DNA of 11,297 bases. Source: JAAYAY01 sp964429355 (GTDB lineage: Bacteria > Planctomycetota > Planctomycetia > Pirellulales > Thermoguttaceae). The stretch spans positions 1-11,297 of the forward strand of contig CAYSCH010000315.1 in assembly GCA_964429355.1 (NCBI GenBank), in the 5' to 3' direction. Each line of letters opens with the position of its first letter. The first letter of the stretch is position 1. The notes under the pieces are model-generated. The model ran no database searches. It was not told the DNA's origin and saw nothing but the letters and a program-made list of their open reading frames with translations. Made by a program: the position numbers and the translations under genes. Shown one piece after another: positions 1 through 8,112 of this stretch.

Positions 1-782
1 GAAGGAACTCGCTGGGGCTGGGGGATTGCGCCACGTTGAACGTCGGCACGAACCCCGGCACAGTGGCCGCTGGGGACCACTCACACGCGCACATTACCCA
101 CACGGCCAACGGCGGGGACGATCCGCACAGCATCAGTTACTGGAATGGGTCTCCCAACATTACGCAACTGGGGACCGTCACAACCGGCAACTTCGACAAC
201 GCGGCCGGCTACATCGTCTGTGGCAACTTCAACGCAACGGCAGGCTCGTTTTCGACCTCCGTTCAGTCTCAGTCGTACAAGTCGGCCGACGGTTCAATCG
301 GTGCCTCGAACTCTGTTTCCAACGGTCCGATTTTCAAGAACGGCCTCTACATCCAGGGAAACCTGCTGGGCGAAGCGCCGTTGGGATCCACGTTCTACGG
401 GAGGCTGAATGGGGCCTGGGCGTCTCTGACAACGGGGCTATCGTCTTGGTCCGGGAGTACGTCTATTACGACTCTCGGTACGGTTACTGCCGGGACATGG
501 CAGGGTACTCCGATCAGTGTTCTCAAGGGCGGAACAGGATTGACGACGGTCGGAATTGCCGGGCAGGCGTTGTGTTCGAATGGGGCTGGAGGCTACGAGT
601 TCAGGACGATCGCCGGCGCCAAGACCATACAGGGAACAACGAATCAGGTCATCGTCACGGAAGGCGAGAGTACAACGACGCTGAGTCTTCCCCAGGGAAT
701 CAACACGACGGGTAATCCCACGTTCAACTCTGTTTTGGTGAATGCTGTGAAGGCCCAAACAAACAGCACGACCGGTCTGTGA
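1..782 (+). CDS. Phage tail fibre protein, 5'-truncated
   Basis: The reading frame is open to the left edge, so the N-terminus is missing. The visible start LGLGDCATLNVGT...GTVAAGDH resembles a phage tail-fibre segment usually seen as ALGLGDAATxNVGTxxGTVAAGDHxH. Two Gly/Thr-rich tail-fibre repeats follow: TLGTVTTGNFDNAAGY near 169-225 and TLGTVTAGTWQGTPI near 466-520, the latter leading into the KGGTGLTTVG motif typical of fibre shafts. Composition is rich in Gly, Ser, Thr and Asn with almost no charged helix, as expected for a trimeric beta-rich fibre. The role would be receptor binding or the distal tail. The frame stops at a TGA (780-782), but the -1 frame carries on with a fibre-like peptide, so this stop may come from a one-base indel. 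The fibre assignment is firm; the true C-terminus is not. Confidence 0.85.
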   Translation, partial: RNSLGLGDCATLNVGTNPGTVAAGDHSHAHITHTANGGDDPHSISYWNGSPNITQLGTVTTGNFDNAAGYIVCGNFNATAGSFSTSVQSQSYKSADGSIGASNSVSNGPIFKNGLYIQGNLLGEAPLGSTFYGRLNGAWASLTTGLSSWSGSTSITTLGTVTAGTWQGTPISVLKGGTGLTTVGIAGQALCSNGAGGYEFRTIAGAKTIQGTTNQVIVTEGESTTTLSLPQGINTTGNPTFNSVLVNAVKAQTNSTTGL

Positions 783-871
783 TCCTCGACGCTAGCGGAA
801 ATTCAGTGCTGAGGTTCGACACGGCTAACCGGATTTGTTACCCGAATCGGATTGTGGTGCCCACTATTTAA
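779..871 (+). other. Out-of-frame continuation of the tail fibre
   Basis: In the -1 frame relative to the fibre gene, positions 779-868 read VILDASGNSVLRF... and end ...NRIVVPTI, with TAA at 869-871. Joined after NSTTGL this gives NSTTGL-(V/L)ILDASGNSVLRF, which reads as uninterrupted fibre sequence, whereas this frame upstream of about 775 does not look like fibre. A single missing base just before 780 (for example CTG TTG ATC for CTG TGA TC) would restore it. The next ORF, starting at 881, lies in this same frame. Confidence 0.5.
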
Positions 872-880
872 GAGAATGGC

Positions 881-1282
881 ATGCCGACGGTCTTAGGTGA
901 AATAGGATTTTGGTCCGCAAACGGCTATCCACACCTGCGATTTCACGATGGCATGGGAGTTATGGCAGCCCGGTTTTCCAGTAATGCCGGTTGGTATCTG
1001 GGGGCCGGAAATGTGGTACGGTGGATGGCGCCAGAAGGAAACCACATTGCTATCGGCAGTGACAATGGGATTGCGTACTACATCCCGAGCTGGCCAGCGA
1101 TTACTGACTGGCAGTCGTTTCCGATTGGGGGTTGGCTGGGCGAATTGCGAATACGACCATCCGTCATATTCTCAGGGCAAACCTACCGGGGTTCGCTTTG
1201 GGCATGGCTAAACCTTTACAACGGTGCGACATACGTAGGCGACGGCTGGTGTGTTCATCCTGATGTTTACGTCCTTTCCTAG
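881..1282 (+). CDS. Tail-fibre-like C-terminal protein (133 aa)
   Basis: The 133-residue product has no family I can name with certainty. It is rich in Trp, Gly, Tyr and Asn. Its opening, MPTVLGEIGFWSANGYPHLRF, resembles distal tail-fibre or receptor-binding segments that describe a rendered strand-turn unit. It ends GWCVHPDVYVLS. It starts 9 bases after the TAA at 869-871 and lies in the same frame as the shifted fibre continuation, so it may be either a separately translated tip protein or the C-terminus of the upstream fibre cut off by a stop codon. The purine stretch AAGAGAA at 870-876 could serve as a weak ribosome site for ATG 881. An internal ATG at 951 is an alternative start. Gene 1291 follows 8 bases downstream, so it belongs to the same transcript. 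Confidence 0.6.
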   Translation: MPTVLGEIGFWSANGYPHLRFHDGMGVMAARFSSNAGWYLGAGNVVRWMAPEGNHIAIGSDNGIAYYIPSWPAITDWQSFPIGGWLGELRIRPSVIFSGQTYRGSLWAWLNLYNGATYVGDGWCVHPDVYVLS

Positions 1283-1290
1283 GGAGAATC

Positions 1291-1836
1291 ATGTTGACCT
1301 ATCCGACCTACTCATCGTACTACTCCTACAACCCGGGCGTGGACGACATCACGGCCGGCTATCAGAAGCGCTACGCGGACGCGATGGCGCAATTGGCCAA
1401 CTGGGGCAACCAGCAAAAGGCCGACGAGTCACAGCGGTGGGCGAACGTTCGATCGCGTGGGATTCAGGATCTCATCAACCGCGGGATCACTGGATCAACA
1501 ATCATGCCCTCGGTTCGGTCCGGTATCGCCCGGCAAGAATCGAACGCGATGAACCGGCTCAACGAATCGCTGAACGCCCAGAAGTTGCGGTATCAAACCG
1601 AACTCAGTGGCGATCTCCTCGGCTATCAGGCGAATGCCCGTCAGCAGGCGTATTCGAACGCCCTGGCGATGATGCAGTTGGCGCAGAACCAGCAACGAAT
1701 GAACAGCAGCGGCTCGTCGTCTTCGTCGTCGGGGACTCGGTACCCGGTATCGTTCGTGTCGAACTACCAGCCGTACCAGTTGGGGTCCAGTTTCGGGTTG
1801 CCGACGGGTCGTTCCTGGTGGAGTGGTCTTTCCTGA
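1291..1836 (+). CDS. Small phage structural protein, possible ejection-protein-A analogue (181 aa)
   Basis: ATG 1291 is preceded by a strong SD, AGGGAGA, at about 1281-1287. The 181-residue product starts with a Tyr/Ser-rich segment (residues 1-20). It continues as a mostly helical region rich in Gln, Ala, Asn and Arg (about 20-135), then a run of serines (SSGSSSSSSG) and a Pro/Tyr/Trp-rich tail. The middle motif INRGITGSTIMPSVRSG, followed by an amphipathic helix, is a pattern I associate with uncharacterised phage virion proteins. There is no signal peptide or clear membrane segment. Size and position before two much larger virion-type genes resemble T7 gp14 (about 196 residues), the small internal virion protein, but no sequence homology to gp14 is claimed. 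It lies 13 bases upstream of the next start. Confidence 0.6.
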   Translation: MLTYPTYSSYYSYNPGVDDITAGYQKRYADAMAQLANWGNQQKADESQRWANVRSRGIQDLINRGITGSTIMPSVRSGIARQESNAMNRLNESLNAQKLRYQTELSGDLLGYQANARQQAYSNALAMMQLAQNQQRMNSSGSSSSSSGTRYPVSFVSNYQPYQLGSSFGLPTGRSWWSGLS

Positions 1837-1849
1837 AACGAGGTTCATC

Positions 1850-3611
1850 ATGCCGCTGATGGTTACTCCGCGTTTGTACCGCCGATGGGCCGGCGACTAC
1901 AGCGACCCGTACCAGCCCAACTATGCGCTCGACGACAACCTCGCCAGCATTCGATACTCGGGGATCCTCAACGATCGCTACTGGCAGGGCATTCGCGACC
2001 NNNNNNNNNNNNNNNNNNNNNNNNNNNNNNNNNNNNNNNNNNNGCAAGCCGGCTTCCTGCAGGACATCGCCCGGCAGAACAACCGCTACGACTGGGAGCA
2101 GGCCCTGCGAGCGGAACAACAGGCGGCCGACTGGAACCAGCGATTGCTGCAGCAGGCGTACGACGCACAGCGGACGCAGTTTGAGGCCGATCGTCAACAG
2201 CAGTTGGCGGAGATGGGGTACGGCGCCCAAGCTGAACGCGATCTGCGATTGGCTGACATCGATCGAGCCCGCGCCGAACAGGGGTTTGGGCACACGTCGG
2301 CTTTGCAGGAACGGCAGTTGGAGAGCAAGGCGGCCGAAGATGCCTTGAATCGACAAGCTGAGTGGGAACGGCTGCAAGCCTCGTTGGGTTCTCAGTCAGA
2401 GCAAGCCTTCTTGAATCGTGATGCACAGTTTGACCTGAACCTACTCAACAGAGACGCTCAGTTTGGCCTTGCAGGGATGAATCTAAGCGCCCAACAGCGC
2501 ATGAACATCCGTGGAAAGGAAATGGAAGCGCAGGCTGAGTGGGAACGACAAATGGCCGAGGGCGTTCGGCAGGGGAAACTGCGCTACACGCCTTCGCAGA
2601 AACAGCAGATCGCCAAGTATCAGGATGCGATGTTCCGCGTCGATCAGGACGCCACCCTTGACGATGAGCAGAAACAGGACGCGGTTCGCCAACTGCAGCA
2701 GAGGATTCGCCGGATTCTGCCGGTGAACGTCCCCGAGGATGAGCAACCGGTTCCACTCGGCCAGCAGTTACAGGAGAAGGTCGGGTTCCATCCGAATTAT
2801 CCGGGCGTCCCGATGGTCATGGACAAGGACGGCCAGGTCCAAGTCATGCGCGGCTGGCAGTTCCCGAAGGAGCAGGACTCCACCAAGGCCCTGAAGTTGG
2901 AGCAGGACGCCGAGAAGATGCAGATGGATTACGAGAAGGCACAGGCGACCCACCTTCTCAACGTCCAGAAGGCCCGGGCCCAACTGCACGAGAAGATGGC
3001 AAAGGAAACCGTGGACGTACTCGACAAGACCGGAAAGGTTACAGGCATCAAGCAGCGATACTCCGACAACGAGATCCAAGACTTTCTTGATCGGGTATTG
3101 CCTGACCCGACCGACCCAGGCCGGTTCGTCTCCGTCGGCAAGCCGGCCCCGATGCTCCCGGGGGATCAAAATCTTCCCGATATTATGAGCCCGATGTTTG
3201 ACGAGCAAGGCGGAAATTCGCCATCTATCCGATCCGTCGGCAAGCCGGCCCCGATGCTCCCGGGGGATCAAAATCTTCCCGATATTANNNNNNNNNNNNN
3301 NNNNNNNNNNNNNNNNNNNNNNNNNNNNNNNNNNNNNNNNNNNNNNNNNNNNNNNNNNNNNNNNNNNNNNNNNNNNNNNNNNNNNNNTGAGCCCGATGTT
3401 TGACGAGCAAGGCGGAAATTCGCCATCTATCCGATCGCAGGATGCTTCATCCCCTTCCCCGCGGCAGTTGTGGGCGATTGAAGATCAAGCGATGGCGGAG
3501 CAGCATGGCCGGCCGGGGCTTCCTTCTCCCCGGAGCAAGGCGGAGTTCGACGCCTTGCCATCGGGAACGATCTACCTGGCACCTGACGGGTCAAAGCGGA
3601 GAAAACCATGA
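1850..3611 (+). CDS. Gln-rich helical virion protein with C-terminal tandem repeat, interrupted by two assembly gaps
   Basis: ATG 1850 follows the SD GAGGT (1840-1844) and begins MPLMVTPRLYRRW. A GTG at 1823 is in frame but lies inside the previous gene, so I reject it. The product is long, helical and rich in Gln, Ala, Arg and Glu, likely coiled coil through about residue 300. It has an internal 9-residue repeat, LNRDAQFDL/LNRDAQFGL (2411-2437, 2444-2470). Past the 43-N gap (2001-2043) the frame is kept. The 100-N gap (3288-3387) shifts the apparent frame, creating a false stop at 3401-3403. Removing those Ns gives one uninterrupted frame of about 553 residues ending at 3611. The C-terminus, FDALPSGTIYLAPDGSKRRKP, resembles the ends of phage proteins encoded just upstream of giant virion proteins. 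The stop overlaps the next ATG (3608-3611). Its job is unknown; by position it could be an ejection or capsid-internal protein. Confidence 0.7.
2001..2043. other. 43-N assembly gap inside the helical virion gene
   Basis: These 43 bases are unknown. The flanking reading frame agrees on both sides (QGIRD before, QAGFLQDIARQ after), so the estimated length is compatible with an intact gene. About 15 residues are unread. Confidence 0.95.
3131..3434 (+). repeat. 102-bp (34-residue) in-frame tandem repeat, second copy split by a gap
   Basis: Copy 1 spans 3131-3232 (SVGKPAPMLPGDQNLPDI, then MSPMFDEQGGNSPSIR). Copy 2 begins at 3233, is base-identical as far as 3287, and resumes at 3388-3434 exactly where it broke off. 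The period of 102 bases keeps the frame. At base level the visible copies are identical, which points to a recent duplication, copy-number variation within the sampled population, or an assembly loop. The true number of copies cannot be read here. Confidence 0.85.
3288..3387. other. 100-N placeholder gap with abutting flanks
   Basis: Exactly 100 Ns are present, the conventional filler for a gap of unknown size. The base before the gap (3287) and the base after it (3388) are adjacent positions of the 102-bp repeat, so deleting the Ns gives a perfect second copy and restores the frame to the stop at 3609-3611. Confidence 0.95.
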
Positions 3612-6600
3612 GCGAATGGTGGGAGGATTCCCCAGTTGTCGAAGATCAGAGCGAGTGGTGGAAGACATCTTCGGTCGTTACAGAATCTCCTGACGCCCCT
3701 GTCCAGACTCCGACTGCTCCAAGCGGAGACATCCAAGAAGACAAGCGACGGATGCTGAAGTACGCCCAACAGGATCTTGGGCAATCGTGGTTCCCCAACG
3801 CGAAAACGACCGCAATCCGTATCGGCTCTAGTGTTCTTGCCCCCGCCCAGCGACTGTTTAGCGGCGAGTCGGCCGATTGGACGAACCGCTGGGCCGATGC
3901 GTACGAGACGGCAGCCAGGGAGTTAGACAAGGGCGGAATGGTCCCGGAGATCATCAAGCGAGGGGTCCGAGGGGCAGCGACCACCGTTCCGACGATGGTT
4001 CTTGCGGCTCGAGCCGGCGGGCCCTACGCGGCCATCGGGCTTGCAGCCGGGCAGGAAGCCGACCAGGCAATCACCGAGGGGAAAGAGGCGGGACTGAAAG
4101 GGGCAAAGCTTGGTGCCTACTCGATCACCCAGGGGGTCATTGAGGGGGCCGTAGCCTCGGTCTTCCAGGCGGTGGGACTTGGCGGCCTGGAGAAAGTCGC
4201 CGCGGCAAGGGCGACGACGGCCCTGGGAATCAAGCAGGCGCTGAAGCAGGCTGGAAAATCGACTCTGCAAGAACTCCCCGAAGAGATCATCACGGAAGTC
4301 GGTCACAACGCGGCGAAGGCTGTAGCGGGGGTGGATCCTAACGCGGTCGGGGCTGAGGCGATCGCCAACACGATTGCGGATACGACCGTCCAAACCATCA
4401 TTACCTGCGGTTTTGTGAACTCCCCGGGGCTGGTCAGCAGCATGATCGAAAAGCCCCAGCACGCCAAGGCCTGGGCCGACTCGCATTCGGAGGAGGCGGC
4501 TGCGATCGCCGGCCAGGATTCGCCCAGCCGGTCCCAGTGGGAGGAAGCCGGACTTCCCAAGGGTGTGAATGCCGAAACGCGGAAGGCATTCGCGGACACC
4601 TTGCGATCAGTCCCGGTCGCCAGGATCGCCCCAACGGTTCCGGTCGCCAGGATCGCTCCGGGTGGCGAACAGGCCCTGGGAGACCTCCAGGCTCCTCCGG
4701 ACGCAACAGCGGGCCCGCAAACTGGCCCTGTAGCCGATCAAGGTCCTCTTCGTGCCTTCCCTGTCCGTACCGACGCTGTCGGTCAAGTCGCTGAACAGGT
4801 GGAACCTGTTGCAGCCGCCGAACAGCCCACCAGCACGAAAGGGGCCGTTGTCGACGAGATCCGGGAGGAGCGGGGGGACGCTCCGATCCCGCCGGCCGAG
4901 AAGCAGTCGCAGCAGCAGTGGCTCGATGAGGCTGGGCGCCGGATGGACGAGGATCGGGCGGCCGGGATTCGGCTCGTCCGCGAATTGAAGGAGACTCCTC
5001 GCCCGGTCCAACCGGAGGAAGAGGCTGTTCTGCAGCGGCACTACCGGCGATTGAACAACGATTTCGCGAGGGTTTCGGATCAGTTGTTTGCTGCCAGCGA
5101 GGCAGGCGATGCTGAGACGGCCGCCGTTCTGCAGTCCGAAGCCGAGGAGGCATTCCTGCAGCTCCAGGGCGCCGAGGAAGCGGTTCGTGGGGCTGGGAGA
5201 CAGTGGGGCCGCGCCGGCGTGGCGCGTCAGATCGAGCTCTACTCGGACTACACTCTCTCCAACATGGCCAGGCGGGCGAGAATCGCCAAGCGTGGCGAGC
5301 GGTTGACGGCCGAGGAGTCGGAGAAGATCCAGGAGCTGAACAAACGGATCGTCGCTCTCGAGGGAGAGATCGAGCGCAGGAAGGACGAGGAGGCCGGCGG
5401 CCGTGTCCAGAAGGAAATCGATTCAGCGGTCCAGGAAGTCGCCAAGACGAAACGGCGGATTCCCACCAGAAAGAAGAAGGCGGCCGCCAAGCGAATCGAG
5501 AAGGCGTGGGCCGGTTTCAAGGAAAAGTTCGCAGCCCTGGGCCAGGTTGGCGCCGTGCTCGATCCCGAACAGGAAGCGTCCAAGCAGGCGGAACTGATCG
5601 GAGCGTCCGTCGAGGTCGTCAAGGCCTACGTCGACCTGGGCGTCGTCACGTTCTCGGACTTCATGGCCCGGGCACGAAAGCACCTCGGGGCGATGGCTGA
5701 AAAGTCGAAGGCGTCATTCCTGGCTGCGTGGAACCAAGTCAAGGCAGAGGGCGGCATTCCGTTGCCCGACGTCGATCCAGCCGACCTGGCCGGAATCTCC
5801 CGATTCGCTCGGAAGCTGACCAGGTCGTTTGTCGAGGCAGGAATGACGGAACGAGACGCGGTGGTTACCGCGGTGCACGAAGAGTTGAAGGCGATCGTTC
5901 CCGAGATCACCCGACGGGAAACAGCGGACGCCATGTCGGGGTACGGGGATTTCCACGAACTATCCAAGGACGCGGTCAGTGTGAAGGTCCGGGAGATCCG
6001 CGGCCAGTTGCAGCAACTCTCAAAGATCGACGATTTGGTCGCAGCCATTAAGCAAGCCAAGGCGTGGCTGGCTTCGGGAATGTCCGTCGAGACTGTCGCT
6101 GGTCGTCTTGAGAAGTCTGGACTACTTCCGAAAAAGACGGGGGTGGAACGACGTACTGCGGACGACATAGAGCGGCATCTGATCGCTGAAGTGAACGAGC
6201 TGAAGAAACAGATCCCCGTACCCGTATCCGGGCGGGAGAATCAACTGAAGAGCGCTCTGGATGCTGCCAAGACGGCCGTTCGCAATCGTATCGCGGATCT
6301 GGAAACCGAGATCAGGACGCGAGAGCGGATTGTCAGGGACCGGACGGAACTGAAGCCGGACGCAGAGTTGACCAGCCTGCGACAACAGCGGGACCAACTG
6401 GCCAAGCTGCACGCGGAGTTGTTCCCCAAGGCGCCGGCAACCCAAGCCCAACGGATCGCGGCCGCGGAAAAGGCCCTAGACCGGACGATCGCACAGTTGC
6501 AGGCGGATCTGGCGGCCGGCAGGATCGGCCCCAAGGCGAATCCGGCCAAGCTGTCATCGCCCACGCTGGACGCCAAGCGGGCCCATCTCGACTCGTTGCG

Positions 6601-8038
6601 AGCATTGCGAGACGAGTTACGGGAAGCGGCGAATCCCAAGATGACACCGGAGGAGCGGGCGAATCTTGCCTACAAGAGAATCCTGCTCAAGCGGTTGGGA
6701 GATCTGCGCCAACGGATCGCGAACAAGGACTTCGGGCCCCGTCCGCCGAAATCGGAGAAGACCTACAGCAAGGAGGTTGTCGATCTCCGATTCGAACTGG
6801 ACAAGGAGAAGACGCAGTTCCGCAAGATGGAGGAAGAATGGAAGCGGGCCAACCGATCTCTAACGGGGAAGGTGGCGGACGTTCTTGTGGACATCGCCGG
6901 GGCTTCGCGCGGACTGATGGTGTCTGGTGACATTCCCTTGTTCAGGCAGGGATTTGTCGCGGCACTCTTCAATCCGGCACGTGCGATCGTCGGGGCTGGC
7001 AAGGCCGTCAACGCGATGTGGACCGGCAAGGGGCTCTATCGCCTGATGGCGGAACTTGAGACCTTGCCGACGTTCCAGTTTGGTCAGCGATCGGGCTTGG
7101 CCATTACCGATACGACGACCGTCCAGGAGGAGAACTTCCTTGGCCGGTGGAACAAGAAGATCTGGCCGATTGCCGTCTCCGAACGAGTCTCCGTCGCGTT
7201 CCTGAACTACATGCGGGCCAAAACCTTCGACGCCATCGTCCGGGGCGAGGAACTGACGAACGGGAAGCTGACGGCCGATCAGGGGAAAGTGATTGCGCTG
7301 CTCGTCAACGAATCGACCGGCCGTGGGCCCCTGGGCGGCTGGGAGCGGTCAGTCCGTGCCGTGAACAACGTTTTCTTCTCGGCGCAGAACTGGGTATCCA
7401 AGTTCCAGTTGCTGGCCGGCCATCCGTTTTGGGCCAAGGGATCCGACGTTCGGACTCGCAAAATAGCCGCGAAGTTCTACGGTCGTTCCGCGCTGAGTCT
7501 TGCCGCCTTCTATGGGCTGGCTCAATTGGGAATGGCTCTCCTGTGGGACGATGACGACCCCAACAAGCCTACGATCGCGTGGGATCCAACGAGTTCCGAC
7601 TTTGGGAAGATCCGGATTGGTGATCGCCGGGTCGATCCCCTTGGCGGACTATCCCAAGCCATGGTGTTTATCGCCAGGTCCATGAAGCGAGCGTACCTTT
7701 TCACGACCGGGGAACCTCGCACGCGGCAAGACCAAGGCGACGAGTACCTCTGGCGGTTTGCCCGGTCCAAGCTTGCCCCGATCCCTGGGGCAACCGTTGA
7801 CATTCTCTCGGGGAAGGAGTTTGGCCAGGAGAAGTCGACGCCCGCGTCGATCGCTCGGAACCTCGTCATGCCCATGACGGCCGATGACGTGGCCCGCTCA
7901 CTCGTCGAGGACGGAATGACCCGAGACGCGGCCTGGGCTCTGGTTGGAATCATCGGCATGAACACCATGAAGTACGCGGACAAGCCGCCGAAGAGGCGTA
8001 AGGGAAGCCGGCGGCGATTGGCCGTCCAGAGTGATTGA
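3608..8038 (+). CDS. Giant phage virion-type protein (1476 aa), large-polyvalent-protein style
   Basis: ATG 3608 overlaps the upstream stop and is preceded by CGGAG (3597-3601). The N-terminus carries a doubled SEWW...VV motif (residues 2-11 and 15-24). An Ala/Gly-rich, membrane-active-looking region spans about 110-270, ending in a helix LQELPEEIITEVG. A Pro/Ala linker has a duplicated VPVARIAP. A segment around 530-580 reads SDYTLSNMARRA...GERLTAEE, and another around 765-785 contains AMSGYGDFHELSKDAV; both recall large phage proteins. Long coiled coils occupy about 550-660 and 860-1085. The C-terminal third (about 1095-1450) has the order FRQGF, VSERVSVAFLNYMRAKTFD, NESTGRGPLG, FFSAQNWVSKFQ, a hydrophobic helix near 1294-1313, then DFGKIRIGDRRVDPLGG. 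I recall this order from the C-terminal domain of large polyvalent or internal phage proteins. No catalytic motif is evident. DNA ejection or a virion-internal role is inferred from size and gene order. Confidence 0.8.
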   Translation: MSEWWEDSPVVEDQSEWWKTSSVVTESPDAPVQTPTAPSGDIQEDKRRMLKYAQQDLGQSWFPNAKTTAIRIGSSVLAPAQRLFSGESADWTNRWADAYETAARELDKGGMVPEIIKRGVRGAATTVPTMVLAARAGGPYAAIGLAAGQEADQAITEGKEAGLKGAKLGAYSITQGVIEGAVASVFQAVGLGGLEKVAAARATTALGIKQALKQAGKSTLQELPEEIITEVGHNAAKAVAGVDPNAVGAEAIANTIADTTVQTIITCGFVNSPGLVSSMIEKPQHAKAWADSHSEEAAAIAGQDSPSRSQWEEAGLPKGVNAETRKAFADTLRSVPVARIAPTVPVARIAPGGEQALGDLQAPPDATAGPQTGPVADQGPLRAFPVRTDAVGQVAEQVEPVAAAEQPTSTKGAVVDEIREERGDAPIPPAEKQSQQQWLDEAGRRMDEDRAAGIRLVRELKETPRPVQPEEEAVLQRHYRRLNNDFARVSDQLFAASEAGDAETAAVLQSEAEEAFLQLQGAEEAVRGAGRQWGRAGVARQIELYSDYTLSNMARRARIAKRGERLTAEESEKIQELNKRIVALEGEIERRKDEEAGGRVQKEIDSAVQEVAKTKRRIPTRKKKAAAKRIEKAWAGFKEKFAALGQVGAVLDPEQEASKQAELIGASVEVVKAYVDLGVVTFSDFMARARKHLGAMAEKSKASFLAAWNQVKAEGGIPLPDVDPADLAGISRFARKLTRSFVEAGMTERDAVVTAVHEELKAIVPEITRRETADAMSGYGDFHELSKDAVSVKVREIRGQLQQLSKIDDLVAAIKQAKAWLASGMSVETVAGRLEKSGLLPKKTGVERRTADDIERHLIAEVNELKKQIPVPVSGRENQLKSALDAAKTAVRNRIADLETEIRTRERIVRDRTELKPDAELTSLRQQRDQLAKLHAELFPKAPATQAQRIAAAEKALDRTIAQLQADLAAGRIGPKANPAKLSSPTLDAKRAHLDSLRALRDELREAANPKMTPEERANLAYKRILLKRLGDLRQRIANKDFGPRPPKSEKTYSKEVVDLRFELDKEKTQFRKMEEEWKRANRSLTGKVADVLVDIAGASRGLMVSGDIPLFRQGFVAALFNPARAIVGAGKAVNAMWTGKGLYRLMAELETLPTFQFGQRSGLAITDTTTVQEENFLGRWNKKIWPIAVSERVSVAFLNYMRAKTFDAIVRGEELTNGKLTADQGKVIALLVNESTGRGPLGGWERSVRAVNNVFFSAQNWVSKFQLLAGHPFWAKGSDVRTRKIAAKFYGRSALSLAAFYGLAQLGMALLWDDDDPNKPTIAWDPTSSDFGKIRIGDRRVDPLGGLSQAMVFIARSMKRAYLFTTGEPRTRQDQGDEYLWRFARSKLAPIPGATVDILSGKEFGQEKSTPASIARNLVMPMTADDVARSLVEDGMTRDAAWALVGIIGMNTMKYADKPPKRRKGSRRRLAVQSD
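4610..4663 (+). repeat. 27-bp direct repeat in the linker of the giant protein
   Basis: Two adjacent 27-base units, 4610-4636 and 4637-4663, encode VPVARIAPT and VPVARIAPG (residues 335-352). The core CCGGTCGCCAGGATCGC is identical in both, so the duplication looks recent. It lies in a Pro/Ala-rich linker between the Ala/Gly-rich N-terminal region and the coiled coils. Confidence 0.8.
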
Positions 8039-8112
8039 CTTCCGCAAAACACAGATTGAGTATTCTTTCGGATTTTCGTTTCAGGTGTTGGTCTTTAGAA
8101 AGGAGAGGTTCG
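8039..8112 (+). promoter_or_regulatory. AT-rich leader before the small-gene cluster, possible promoter
   Basis: This is the longest non-coding stretch between + genes. Its first 60 bases are about 38% G+C by my count, clearly below the surrounding coding DNA. A TTGACT (8035-8040) overlaps the end of the giant gene, and a TATTCT lies at 8061-8066, but the spacing of 20 is too long for a standard sigma-70 promoter. A second hexamer, TTGAGT (8056-8061), has no good -10 partner. The segment ends with the strong SD AGGAGAG (8101-8107). Base composition and position favour a promoter for the downstream cluster, but the exact site is not identified. Confidence 0.3.

Noticed and set aside
26..715. 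229-residue ORF overlapping the tail fibre
   Set aside because: It is Arg/Gln-rich low-quality sequence in an alternative frame of a clear fibre gene; it is a shadow.
754..760. CCCAAAC heptamer as a programmed -1 frameshift site in the tail fibre
   Set aside because: It has the right letters but is out of phase: the fibre frame reads GCC CAA ACA there, so the tandem-slip arrangement does not apply. The shift also appears to occur later, near 775-780.
1..1282. Diversity-generating retroelement target at the fibre tip
   Set aside because: There is no AAC-rich variable stretch, no matching template repeat and no reverse transcriptase in the window.
1823..3403. Helical gene as a complete 526-residue ORF ending EPDV at 3403
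   Set aside because: The last residues come from reading across 100 placeholder Ns in the wrong frame. The repeat phase shows the true frame ends at 3611.
8041..8075. Terminator after the giant gene (TCCG...CGGA then TTTT)
   Set aside because: Only 4 pairs with a loop of more than 20 bases; too weak to call.
8035..8112. TTG start at 8035 extending the 137-residue protein
   Set aside because: It overlaps the giant gene's stop and would translate the AT-rich leader, while ATG 8113 has an excellent SD.
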